A stretch of DNA of 64,000 nt from Siphonodentalium dalli (taxonomy: Eukaryota; Mollusca; Scaphopoda; Gadilida; Siphonodentaliidae). Of this stretch, positions 11,684-23,492 are shown piece by piece. Positions within the stretch are counted from its first letter, which is position 1; every line of letters starts with the position of its first letter. Under the pieces are notes generated by a model. The model searched no databases, had not been told where the DNA came from, and worked only from the letters and a program-made list of their open reading frames with translations. The stretch covers positions 204,314,978 to 204,378,977 of the forward strand of contig CP136066.1 in NCBI GenBank assembly GCA_032622095.1, written 5' to 3'. The position numbers and the translations under genes are program-made.

Positions 11684-14600
11684 CAGAAAGGAATCATGAC
11701 TGGTGCGCTCTGTTAGAGAAAGGAATCATGAATGGTGCGCTCTGTTAGAGAATGGAATCATGAATGGAGCGCTCTGTTAGAGAATGGAATCATGAATGGA
11801 GCGCTCTGTTAGAGAATGGAATCATGAATGGTGCACTCTGATAGAGAATGGAATCATGAATGGTGCGCTGTTAGAGAATGGAATCATGAATGGTGCGCTC
11901 TGTTAGAGAATGGAATCCTGAATGGTGCGCTGTGTTAGAGAAAGGAATCATGAATGGTGCGCTCTGATAGAGAATGGAATCATGAATGGTGCGCTCTGTT
12001 AGAGAATGGAATCCTGAATGGTGCGCTCTGTTAGAGAATGGAATCATGAATGGTGCGCTCTGTTAGAGAATGGAATCATGAATGGAGCGCTCTGATAGAG
12101 AAAGGAATCATGACTGGTGCGCTCTGATAGAGAATGGAATCATGAATGGTGCGCTCTGTTAGAGAAAGGAATCATGAATGGTGCGCTCTGTTAGAGAAAG
12201 GAATCATGAATGGTGCGCTCTGTTAGAGAAAGGAATCATGAATGGTGCGCTCTGTTAGAGAAAGGAATCATGAATGGTGCGCTGTGTTAGAGAAGGGAAT
12301 CATGAATGGTGCGCTCTGTTAGAGAAAGGAATCATGAATGGTGCGCTCTGATAGAGAAAGGAATCATGAATGGAGCGCTCTGTTAGAGAATGGAATCATG
12401 AATGGTGCGCTCTGTTAGAGAAAGGAATCATGAATGGTGCGCTCTGATAGAGAAAGGAATCATGAATGGTGCGCTCTGATAGAGAATGGAATCATGAATG
12501 GTGCGCTCTGATAGAGAATGGAATCATGAATGGTGCGCTCTGTTAGAGAATGGAATCATGAATGGTGCGCTCTGTTAGAGAATGGAATCATGATTGGTGC
12601 GCTCTGTTAGAGAAAGGAATCATGAATGGTGCGCTCTGATAGAGAAAGGAATCATGAATGGTGCGCTCTGTTAGAGAATGGAATCATGAATTGTGCGCTC
12701 TGTTAGAGAAAGGAATCATGAATGGTGCGCTCTGATAGAGAAAGGAATCATGAATGGTGCGCTCTGTTAGAGAATGGAATCATGAATGGTGCGCTCTGAT
12801 AGAGAATGGAATCATGAATGGTGCGCTCTGTTAGAGAAAGGAATCATGAATGGTGCGCTCTGTTAGAGAAAGGAATCATGACTGGAGCGCTCTGTTAGAG
12901 AAAGGAATCATGAATGGTGCGCTCTGTTAGAGAAAGGAATCATGAATGGTGCGCTGTGTTAGAGAAAGGAATCATGAATGGTGCGCTGTGTTAGAGAAAG
13001 GAATCATGACTGGTGCGCTCTGTTAGAGAATGGAATCATGAATGGTGCGCTCTGATAGAGAATGGAATCATGAATGGTGCGCTCTGATAGAGAAAGGAAT
13101 CATGAATGGTGCGCTCTGATAGAGAATGGAATCATGAATGGTGCGCTCTGATAGAGAATGGAATCATGAATGGTGCGCTCTGTTAGAGAAAGGAATCATG
13201 AATGGTGCGCTCTGTTAGAGAAAGGAATCATGACTGGTGCGCTCTGATAGAGAAAGGAATCATGACTGGTGCACTCTGTTAGAGAATGGAATCATGAATG
13301 GTGCGCTCTGTTAGAGAAAGGAATCATGAATGGTGCGCTCTGATAGAGAATGGAATCATGAATGGTGCGCTCTGTTAGAGAATGGAATCATGAATGGTGC
13401 GCTCTGTTAGAGAAAGGAATCATGAATGGTGCGCTCTGATAGAGAATGGAATCATGAATGGTGCGCTCTGATAGAGAATGGAATCATGAATGGTGCGCTC
13501 TGTTAGAGAATGGAATCATGAATGGTGCGCTCTGTTAGAGAAAGGAATCATGAATGGTGCGCTCTGATAGAGAATGGAATCATGAATGGTGCGCTCTGAT
13601 AGAGAATGGAATCATGAATGGTGCGCTCTTTTAGAGAATGGAATCATGAATGGTGCGCTCTGTTAGAGAAAGGAATCATGAATGGTGCGCTCTGTTAGAG
13701 AAAGGAATCATGAATGGTGCGCTCTGATAGAGAATGGAATCATGAATGGTGCGCTCTGTTAGAGAAAGGAATCATGAATGGAGCGCTCTGTTAGAGAATG
13801 GAATCATGAATGGTGCGCTCTGTTAGAGAAAGGAATCATGAATGGTGCGCTCTGTTAGAGAAAGGAATCATGACTGGTGCGCTCTGTTAGAGAATGGAAT
13901 CATGAATGGTGCGCTCTGTTAGAGAAAGGAATCATGAATGGTGCGCTGTGTTAGAGAAGGGAATCATGAATGGTGCGCTCTGTTAGAGAAAGGAATCATG
14001 ACTGGTGCGCTCTGTTAGAGAAAGGAATCTTGAATGGTGCGCTCTGTTAGAGAAAGGAATCATGAATGGTGCGCTCTGTTAGAGAAAGGAATCATGAATG
14101 GTGCGCTCTGTTAGAGAAAGGAATCATGAATGGTGCGCTGTGTTAGAGAAGGGAATCATGACTGGTGCGCTCTGTTAGAGAAAGGAATCATGAATGGTGC
14201 GCTGTGTTAGAGAAGGGAATCATGACTGGTGCGCTCTGTTAGAGAAAGGAATCATGAATGGTGCGCTGTGTTAGAGAAGGGAATCATGACTGGTGCGCTC
14301 TGTTAGAGAAAGGAATCATGACTGGTGCGCTCTGTTAGAGAAAGGAATCTTGAATGGTGCGCTCTGTTAGAGAAAGGAATCATGAATGGTGCGCTCTGTT
14401 AGAGAAAGGAATCATGAATGGTGCGCTCTGTTAGAGAAAGGAATCATGAATGGTGCGCTCTGATAGAGAATGGAATCATGAATGGTGCGCTCTGTTAGAG
14501 AAAGGAATCATGAATGGTGCGCTCTGATAGAGAAAGGAATCATGAATGGTGCGCTCTGTTAGAGAAAGGAATCATGAATGGAGCGCTCTGTTAGAGAAAG

Positions 14601-17600
14601 GAATCATGAATGGTGCGCTCTGATAGAGAAAGGAATCATGAATGGTGCGCTCTGTTAGAGAAAGGAATCATGAATGGTGCGCTCTGTTAGAGAATGGAAT
14701 CATGAATGGTGCGCTCTGTTAGAGAATGGAATCATGAATGGTGCGCTCTGTTAGAGAAAGGAATCATGAATGGAGCGCTCTGTTAGAGAATGGAATCATG
14801 AATGGTGCGCTCTGTTAGAGAAAGGAATCATGAATGGTGCGCTCTGTTAGAGAAAGGAATCATGAATGGAGCGCTCTGTTAGAGAATGGAATCATGAATG
14901 GTGCGCTCTGTTAGAGAAAGGAATCATGAATGGTGCGCTCTGTTAGAGAATGGAATCATGAATGGTGCGCTCTGTTAGAGAATGGAATCATGAATGGTGC
15001 GCTCTGTTAGAGAATGGAATCATGAATGGAGCGCTCTGTTAGAGAAAGGAATCATGAATGGAGCGCTCTGTTAGAGAATGGAATCATGAATGGTGCGCTC
15101 TGTTAGAGAAAGGAATCATGAATGGTGCACTCTGTTAGAGAAAGGAATCATGAATGGAGCGCTCTGTTAGAGAATGGAATCATGAATGGTGCGCTCTGTT
15201 AGAGAATGGAATCATGAATGGTGCGCTCTGTTAGAGAATGGAATCATGAATGGTGCGCTCTGTTAGAGAAAGGAATCATGAATGGAGCGCTCTGTTAGAG
15301 AATGGAATCATGAATGGTGCGCTCTGTTAGAGAAAGGAATCATGAATGGTGCGCTCTGTTAGAGAAAGGAATCATGAATGGAGCGCTCTGTTAGAGAATG
15401 GAATCATGAATGGTGCGCTCTGTTAGAGAAAGGAATCATGAATGGTGCGCTCTGTTAGAGAATGGAATCATGAATGGTGCGCTCTGTTAGAGAATGGAAT
15501 CATGAATGGTGCGCTCTGTTAGAGAATGGAATCATGAATGGAGCGCTCTGTTAGAGAAAGGAATCATGAATGGAGCGCTCTGTTAGAGAATGGAATCATG
15601 AATGGTGCGCTCTGTTAGAGAAAGGAATCATGAATGGTGCGCTCTGTTAGAGAAAGGAATCATGAATGGAGCGCTCTGTTAAAGAATGGAATCATGAATG
15701 GTGCGCTCTGTTAGAGAAAGGAATCATGAATGGTGCGCTCTGTTAGAGAATGGAATCATGAATGGTGCGCTCTGTTAGAGAATGGAATCATGAATGGTGC
15801 GCTCTGTTAGAGAAAGGAATCATGAATGGAGCGCTCTGTTAGAGAATGGAATCATGAATGGTGCGCTCTGTTAGAGAATGGAATCATGAATGGTGCGCTC
15901 TGTTAGAGAAAGGAATCATGAATGGTGCGCTCTGATAGAGAAAGGAATCATGAATGGTGCGCTCTGTTAGAGAAAGGAATCATGAATGGAGCGCTCTGTT
16001 AGAGAATGGAATCATGAATGGTGCGCTCTGTTAGAGAAAGGAATCATGAATGGTGCGCTCTGTTAGAGAAAGGAATCATGAATGGTGCGCTGTGTTAGAG
16101 AATGGAATCATGAATGGTGCGCTCTGTTAGAGAATGGAATCATGAATGGTGCGCTCTGTTAGAGAAAGGAATCATGAATGGTGCGCTCTGTTAGAGAATG
16201 GAATCATGAATGGTGCGCTCTGTTAGAGAAAGGAATCATGAATGGTGCGCTCTGTTAGAGAATGGAATCATGAATGGTGCGCTCTGTTAGAGAAAGGAAT
16301 CATGAATGGTGCGCTCTGTTAGAGAATGGAATCATGAATGGTGCGCTCTGTTAGAGAAAGGAATCATGAATGGTGCGCTCTGTTAGAGAATGGAATCATG
16401 AATGGTGCGCTCTGTTAGAGAATGGAATCATGACTGGTGCGCTCTGTTAGAGAAAGGAATCATGAATGGTGCGCTCTGTTAGAGAATGGAATCATGAATG
16501 GTGCGCTCTGTTAGAGAATGGAATCATGAATGGAGCGCTCTGATAGAGAAAGGAATCATGACTGGTGCGCTCTGTTAGAGAATGGAATCATGAATGGTGC
16601 GCTCTGTTAGAGAAAGGAATCATGACTGGTGCGCTCTGATAGAGAAAGGAATCATGAATGGTGCACTCTGTTAGAGAATGGAATCATGACTGGTGCGCTC
16701 TGTTAGAGAAAGGAATCATGACTGGTGCGCTCTGTTAGAGAAAGGAATCATGACTGGTGCGCTCTGTTAGAGAAAGGAATCATGACTGGTGCGCTCTGAT
16801 AGAGAAAGGAATCATGACTGGTGCGCTCTGTTAGAGAAAGGAATCATGACTGGTGCGCTCTGTTAGAGAAAGGAATCATGACTGGTGCGCTCTGTTAGAG
16901 AAAGGAATCATGACTGGTGCGCTCTGTTAGAGAAAGGAATCATGACTGGTGCGCTCTGTTAGAGAAAGGAATCATGACTGGTGCGCTCTGATAGAGAAAG
17001 GAATCATGACTGGTGCGCTCTGTTAGAGAAAGGAATCATGAATGGTGCGCTCTGATAGAGAAAGGAATCTTGAATGGTGCGCTCTGTTAGAGAAAGGAAT
17101 CATGAATGGTGCGCTCTGTTAGAGAAAGGAATCTTGAATGGTGCGCTCTGATAGAGAAAGGAATCATGAATGGTGCACTCTGTTAGAGAAAGGAATCATG
17201 AATGGTGCGCTCTGTTAGAGAAAGGAATCATGACTGGTGCACTCTGTTAGAGAAAGGAATCATGAATGGTGCGCTCTGTTAGAGAAAGGAATCATGACTG
17301 GTGCGCTCTGTTAGAGAAAGGAATCATGACTGGTGCGCTCTGTTAGAGAAAGGAATCATGACTGGTGCGCTCTGATAGAGAAAGGAATCATGACTGGTGC
17401 GCTCTGATAGAGAAAGGAATCTTGAATGGTGCGCTCTGTTAGAGAAAGGAATCATGACTGGTGCGCTCTGTTAGAGAAAGGAATCATGACTGGTGCGCTC
17501 TGTTAGAGAAAGGAATCATGACTGGTGCGCTCTGATAGAGAAAGGAATCATGAATGGTGCACTCTGTTAGAGAATGGAATCATGAATGGTGCGCTCTGTT

Positions 17601-18494
17601 AGAGAATGGAATCATGAATGGTGCGCTCTGTTAGAGAATGGAATCATGAATGGTGCGCTCTGTTAGAGAAAGGAATCATGAATGGTGCGCTCTGTTAGAG
17701 AATGGAATCATGAATGGTGCGCTCTGATAGAGAAAGGGATCATGAATGGTGCGCTGTGTTAGAGAAAGGAATCATGAATGGTGCGCTCTGTTAGAGAAAG
17801 GAATCATGACTGGTGCGCTGTGTTAGAGAATGGAATCATGACTGGTGCGCTGTGTTAGAGAATGGAATCATGACTGGTGCGCTGTGTTAGAGAAGGGAAT
17901 CATGAATGGTGCGCTCTGTTAGAGAAGGGAATCATGAATGGAGCGCTCTGATAGAGAATGGAATCATGAATGGTGCGCTCTGTTATAGAATGGAATCATG
18001 AATGGTGCGCTCTGTTAGAGAATGGAATCATGAATGGTGCGCTCTGTTAGAGAAAGGAATCATGAATGGTGCGCTCTGTTAGAGAATGGAATCATGACTG
18101 GAGCGCTCTGTTAGAGAAAGGAATCATGACTGGTGCGCTGTGTTAGAGAAAGGAATCATGAATGGTGCGCTCTGTTAGAGAATGGAATCATGAATGGTGC
18201 GCTCTGTTAGAGAATGGAATCATGAATGGTGCGCTCTGTTAGAGAAAGGAATCATTACTGGAGCGCTATGTTAGAGAAAGGAATCATGAATGGTGCGCTC
18301 TGATAGAGAAGGGAATCATGAATGGTGCGCTCTGTTAGAGAAAGGAATCATGAATGGTGCACTCTGTTAGAGAAAGGAATCATGACTGGTGCGCTCTGTT
18401 AGAGAAAGGAATCATGAATGGTGCGCTCTGTTAGAGAATGGAATCATGAATGGTGCGCTCTGATAGAGAAAGGAATCATGAATGGTGCGCTCTG
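11684..18494 (+). repeat. 32-bp satellite array, about 210 copies
   Basis: Uninterrupted head-to-tail array of a 32-bp unit, readable as GAATCATGAATGGTGCGCTC followed by TGTTAGAGAAAG. A few positions vary repeatedly: AAGG or ATGG, GTGCG or GAGCG, TGTTAG or TGATAG, GAATGG or GACTGG, CTCT or CTGTG. The variants are organised into higher-order blocks, clearest at 14773-15828. The frame is closed by stops in every unit set, so it is non-coding. Confidence 0.98.
14773..15828 (+). repeat. 16-unit higher-order repeat inside the satellite
   Basis: I scored each 32-bp unit by GTGCG/GAGCG and AAGG/ATGG. The 16-unit pattern of 14773-15284 (512 bp) repeats from 15285 with one extra unit inserted late in the second copy. 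Confidence 0.8.
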
Positions 18495-18735
18495 GTGCGT
18501 CCTGGTAGAGATTGCGGAAACAACACAACTACTATCAGAAATACGTGCAGTTCATCAACTAACTAATTCTTTTGTTGCAGGCGTACAGACTCTCCATACG
18601 CGTTTGAATGGACACCGTGCAGGAATCGTGTCTGGAGCCGATGGTTTCCTGTTGGAGAACATTTCAATTCGCAGGGACATCATGCTCTATAGACTGACGC
18701 GTTACAGTCCCATGTGGGGGTCTGCACAATATTAG
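18418..18735 (+). CDS. hypothetical open frame crossing the satellite edge
   Basis: A 105-codon open frame starts in the last satellite units and continues about 240 bp into unique sequence, ending at TAG near 18735. The part after about 18505 (VEIAETTQLL to SPMWGSAQY) is not repetitive. A plausible 3' splice site (TTCTTTTGTTGCAG, ending 18580) lies inside it, so the unique part could instead belong to an exon. I recognise no domain. It may be chance. Confidence 0.15.
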   Translation: MVRSVREWNHEWCALIEKGIMNGALWCVLVEIAETTQLLSEIRAVHQLTNSFVAGVQTLHTRLNGHRAGIVSGADGFLLENISIRRDIMLYRLTRYSPMWGSAQY

Positions 18736-19885
18736 GAAAAGGAAGATAATTGAGATGAAGATGACAGAAAAACTGGACACTATATATATAAGAAACGGAC
18801 TCAACCGAGACCGGGGTTTCCTAGCACGCTATGCCAGCTTGTTTCCATAACATTGACGTCATTTTATGTACGCAGACTGCCATTACACTTGAGAAAGATA
18901 CCGAGAAGTGTCGGAAGCTCGTGAATACAATTGCATAGACATTTTTGTAAACTTACTAACTACCCCGATATCTGTCAGTTTAGGTCACTACGAACATATA
19001 ATGCATAGACATATTGCATAAGCAATCACTGCCATGTCAAACTAAGGTAATCACATACACCAACAGGTAGATGATTGGAAACAGATAGTAAGTGGTGAAA
19101 ATTCTACTATTCTTCCGAAAATGTTTGATTCGCTTGTTCTAGATTAATGTGTTACTGATGTTCCATAATTACAAATCATTATGGAACATGCGTTCCATAC
19201 GCATCCCGTTTACGTCACACGACGTAAATACCTCGATCATGAAACAGAAACTATAAAATAAAAACTACATCACACCTGACAATAGAAGCCAGGTATGTGG
19301 CAGAATAAATCTTGTAATTTTGTTTTTTTTTAATTCGCGGATTCTATAGGACGGGTGGCGACACCGGGGTGAGTAATAAACGCAGATCGACACGTGTGTT
19401 AATAGGTTTGTCGACATCCCCGCTGAAGGATAGAACTCGAGGCTGTGCCGCTCGTGCATTCCTTCCGCATTAGCACTCGTGTCGTAGCAACACACACACT
19501 AACACACCCGTGACGTTCTTTGTATATGTGATATACATCCATGTTCGTTGGACATAATGGAGGCTTCCACATTCACATTGAGGACTGATCGTGTGTCTGG
19601 AAATTCCAGCTAACAGAGTGTTTATCTACAACAAACGCCATCGATTTCAGACAGCGGGAGTAACATGATATTGACAGGTCGATGGAGCTTTTCACGAAAT
19701 GATTGGGATTTAATTTTGACGAGGCTAAAGCAGTGATCTTTGCAGCCGACAGTTAACCATTTACCTCCATCTCTAAGTTGTTATTATTGCGCTGCCAAAA
19801 TGGATTTTATTTTTGGAGAAAGAAAAAAAACAAACTTCAAACAAGAAATATTATCTTGGGAGTATACTTATAAAATTTTCTTGCA
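18736..19885. other. unassigned sequence
   Basis: A small hairpin, TTCCATAATTACAAATCATT followed by ATGGAAC, sits near 19161-19187. No gene is recognised. Confidence 0.5.
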
Positions 19886-20447
19886 ACATATTTTTTAATA
19901 GCAAATTTGATTTTTGAGACAATGCAAAAAACAAAAAACCAAAAAAATTGCATTGTCTCAAAAATCAAATTTGCTTCTAAAAATAGGCGCCTATTGTGTT
20001 GTATAGTCCCAAGCATGTTCTAAGAGCAATGCTCGCCATGTTTCGGAGGCATAACATATATAACATTGCTGCTGTGCCGTACCTCCTATATACATATATA
20101 TAGAGACCTTAAAATGTGAATATGGTGTCCTAAGTGCGACGTCGGAATACAGCGGCCATTCGAGCTTCCTTTTTTGGGGTTGCTTCGGTGGCCGTGTGGT
20201 ATTGACGTCGGACTTTGAGTCGCAAGGCGCGCTCGCCGTCGGGCCGGGGTTCGTATCCCACCCACTATAAAAAAAAAAAAAAAAAATTTCCATTGTCTCA
20301 AAAATCAAATTTGCTTCTAAAAATAGTCGCCTAGTGTGTTGTATAGTCCCAAGCATGTTCTAAGAGCAATGCTCGCCATGTTTCGGAGGCATAAAATATA
20401 TAACATTGCTGCTGTGCCGTACCTCCTATATACATATTTTTTAATAG
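19886..20447. mobile_element. inserted block flanked by 16-bp direct repeats
   Basis: ACATATTTTTTAATAG occurs exactly at 19886-19901 and 20432-20447, as expected of a target-site duplication. Between them a ~148-bp segment is present twice in direct orientation (19951-20098 and 20291-20438). An inverted pair around CAAATTTGATTTTTGAGAC lies at 19902-19985, and a SINE separates the two copies. The whole 530 bp may have arrived as one unit. Confidence 0.65.
20170..20286 (+). mobile_element. tRNA-derived SINE
   Basis: It has RNA polymerase III internal promoter boxes: an A box TGGCCGTGTGG (20189-20199) and a B box GGTTCGTATCC (20248-20258). It ends in an A tail of about 18 residues (20269-20286). 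The wide A-to-B spacing resembles a class II tRNA (Leu or Ser type, long variable arm). There is only one copy in the window, so it is a head-only short SINE or a tRNA pseudogene with a tail. Confidence 0.75.
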
Positions 20448-20449
20448 TC

Positions 20450-21475
20450 AGAAAAATAAATATCTAAATTTAAGTTCTAATTATGAGAATATTTTTCTTA
20501 CCTTTTTCTAAGGAAGGATCAATTATTTTTAAAGTGATTTCTTAATATTAAAATAACTGTCTTAAATCCTAGAAAGTCTTTCTTTCATAAAGGTAAGAAC
20601 CAATTTCTCAATTGTCAAGAAATTATTTTCTCACGAGACTAAAAAACTAGAAAAGACTAGATACTTTGGGAGTATACTAAGAAAAATTTCTTGCTCTTAT
20701 ATCTAGAAAATATATTTCTTAAAGCTAGAAATTATTTCTAAAAATGCACTTTCTTACTTTCTAGGCAAAATAAAAATATTCTCAAATTTCTAGAAATATA
20801 AGAACATTTGTATCGGAATTTTGGTTCTGATTTCCCTTTTTTGGTATTGGTTTTGGGTTGTGCTTAGCATACACCTTAGTTGTTTTCAGGACCAACTGCA
20901 TTAATTTTTAATTTTCTAAATATAACCAAATATCTCGAGGGACCTGAGTAGTTTTCAAATTGTGCGGGTGGAGTGTCCACATAGCCAGTATTTTCAATTG
21001 CTTTTATAAATAGTTTAATTGTGTAAAGTTCATGCAATTCAGATGATAGGGGAAGAATTAAGAAATGAATGTAGTGGGTGTGTTATTGTGGAATACGGCG
21101 CAGTGATCGTTGGGGCACATTATATTAAATGTGCTCCCAAAAATATCACCTAAAACTAAAAGTGCTGTAGGTTACACATGATTTCAAAAAGAGCTGAGGG
21201 GTAAACCGGTTTTGAAAAAGACAGTGCCAAAGGGTTTACACAGGTTTTGAAAAAGTGCTGAAAGGTACACATATTTTGAAAATGTGCTGCACGGTACATA
21301 GAACTCGCTAAATGTGCCGAATGGTACACATATTTAGAAATCTCGTTCGAAATGACGCTGTTTAATTGGTTATGTCTCCCAAGATTTCTGCTAAATTAAT
21401 TGGTTACTTTGCAATGTAAATAAGAATTGACTGAAAACAAGGTGTTGAAACAACAGTCTTCGCATGGCTATCTAT
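20450..21475. other. AT-rich sequence with degenerate short repeats
   Basis: 20450-20820 is rich in TTTCTAGAAA-like words. 21160-21330 has loosely repeated units containing GTGC(T/C)G and GGTACACAT. No gene is seen. Confidence 0.45.
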
Positions 21476-21858
21476 TATATATTTTGGAAGATCTGTGTGT
21501 GTGGGGGTGTGTCTGTGCGTGTGTCTGTCTGTTCGCGATGGACTCGAAAACGACCGAACCGATTTCGATGAAACTTGGAACGTGGGGGTACTTTCGGCCG
21601 TGGAGTGGCATGGGCCTGTTAATTTGCCCGTGCGACGTGAACTTGACCTTGAAATCGGGTCATTTCAAGGTCGAACGCCCGAGTATCACGGGATTTGGAT
21701 GGATTTCGACGGGTACTTTTGTCGGGTACTTTTGTCGGGGCAGTGTTTTGGACCTTGACCTTCAAAATGGACAATTCAATGGCAAATCGCGCAATTCGCC
21801 GAAAAGCAGAGGGGAAACAGCCCGGACGAAGTCGGGTCCACCTGCTAGTATATATATA
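21476..21858 (+). repeat. dispersed repeat R, copy 2
   Basis: Leader TATTATATATTTTGGAAGAT with TGTGTGTCTG, then GATTTCGATGAAACTTGGAA, and ends CCCGGACGAAGTCGGGTCC then CTAGTATATATA. The open frames at 21427-21861 follow this repeat and are not conserved proteins. Confidence 0.85.
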
Positions 21859-21865
21859 TAGTTAC

Positions 21866-22056
21866 TAGAAAGTGACCCGACTTCGTCCGGGGTTTGACCT
21901 TGAATTGTCTATTTTGAAGGCCAAGGTCAAGTGGGGTCACGATTTGACCCGTCCAAAACACTGCCCGAACAAAAGTACCCGACAAAAGTACCCGTCGAAA
22001 TCCATCCGGTTTTACCCGATTTGACCTTTTAACCCGATTTGATTTCCACTCAAGTA
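21866..22056 (-). repeat. dispersed repeat R, copy 3 (inverted, partial)
   Basis: Begins ACTAGAAAGTGACCCGACTT, the reverse of copy 2's end. It carries TGACCTTGAATTG and TTTGACCCGTCCAAAACACT and stops mid-element. Confidence 0.85.
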
Positions 22057-22489
22057 TATAAACGCGCCTCATATACACACGCTCATTAATTATCAAGTTT
22101 CAACGTAAAGATAAATTACCATCGGTGCCCGAGATATCGCCAAGATGTCTGAAACAGTCAAATGCATCGGCCGGTTAAGCGTTAACGTGATCTAACGTTA
22201 TGAACTCTAACGACGTCATAGAAGTTACGCATTGTTTTTATCCTGATGGAAGATAGTACCACTTCTTCTTGATAAATGAGGCAGATAACTAAACGGATAC
22301 ATACGCATTATATATCGTTGGAAAGAGGAAACACGAAAGATTCTCACAGTTTCATTATTATGACTGGCATTTAATTATTCGCGCTGTTTCGAATCGATTT
22401 GTAAGCACCGAACTCAAATGAAAGTCCCGTAACACAGCGTAAAAACAGATTTGACCTCGGCACGTGAAAAGTTCACCTCGGATCTGAAA

Positions 22490-23258
22490 ATCAATATGTC
22501 TATGCCACCCCCCCCCCCCCGGCCGAAAATACCCCCACATACCAAGTTTCATCGAAATCGGGTCGGCCGTTTTCGAGTTCATCGCGAACACACACACAGA
22601 CAGACATATCTTCCAAAATATATAATAGACTAGAAGGTGACCCGACTTCGTCCGGGCTTTGACCTTGAATTGGCCATTTTGAAGGTCAAGTGGGGTCACG
22701 ATTTGACCAGTCCAAAAACACTGCCCGGACAAAAGTACCCGACAAACGTGCCCGTCGAAATCCATCCGGTTTTACCCGATTTGACCTTGAATTGGTCATT
22801 TTGAAGGTCAAGGTCTGGTCGGGGTCACGATTGGACCCGTCCAAAACAATCAGTGGACAAAAGTAACCCCACGTATCAAATTTCGTCGAAATCCCATCAA
22901 AATTGGCGATTGACCTTGAAGTTACCCGATTTCAAGGTCAAGGTCACGTCGCACGGGCAAATGAATATGCTTATGAGACTCGCCATAAGAAAGTACCCCC
23001 ACATACCAAGTTTCATCGAAATCCCGTGATATTCGGGCGTTTGACCTTGAAATGACCCGATTTCAAGGTCAAGGACACGTCGCACGGACACATTAATAGG
23101 CCCATGCCACCCGCCGGCCGAAAATACCCCCACATACCAAGTTTCATCGAAATCGTCTTGGCCGTTTTCGAGTTTATCGCGAACACACAGACAGACAGAC
23201 ACACAGACACACACACACACACACAAACAGATCTTCCAAAATATATAATAGATAAATG
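22490..23258 (-). repeat. dispersed repeat R, tandem inverted copies
   Basis: A short piece (22490-22627) and a full-length copy (22628-23258) lie head to tail in reverse orientation. Both end in the TCTTCCAAAATATATAATAG leader. A C13 tract (22508-22520) and CA-rich microsatellites (23186-23226) lie within. Confidence 0.85.
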
Positions 23259-23401
23259 CTTGTTTTTAAGGATGCGAGTATTCGTTATCGGTGCTGACGC
23301 AGTTATACGTCAATCACGTTAGAGCTATTAAAAGTTCATTTCACTCTCTGTAAACATATTTTTATTTCCAAATCCGAACAGATAACATAATATACAGATG
23401 C

Positions 23402-23492
23402 CACATATGTGACCCGCCATATCAAATCCAGTCGTAACAGGGTAAAAAAAATCCCGACTTACGACTGGATTTGATATGGCGGGTCACATATA
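23402..23492. mobile_element. MITE family B, short hairpin derivative
   Basis: Near-perfect hairpin with TIR TGTGACCCGCCATATCAAAT, flanked by TA on both sides (Tc1/mariner-like target). The loop retains CAGGGTAAAAAAAATCCCGA, a scar of the larger B element seen at 43.7, 59.4 and 63.1 kb. Confidence 0.85.

Noticed and set aside
11684-18494. 32-bp array as a CRISPR array
   Set aside because: Units are directly adjacent with no unique spacers, no leader and no cas genes, in a eukaryotic context.
21427-21861. 144-codon + frame as a protein
   Set aside because: It coincides with dispersed repeat R; other copies of R do not keep the frame.
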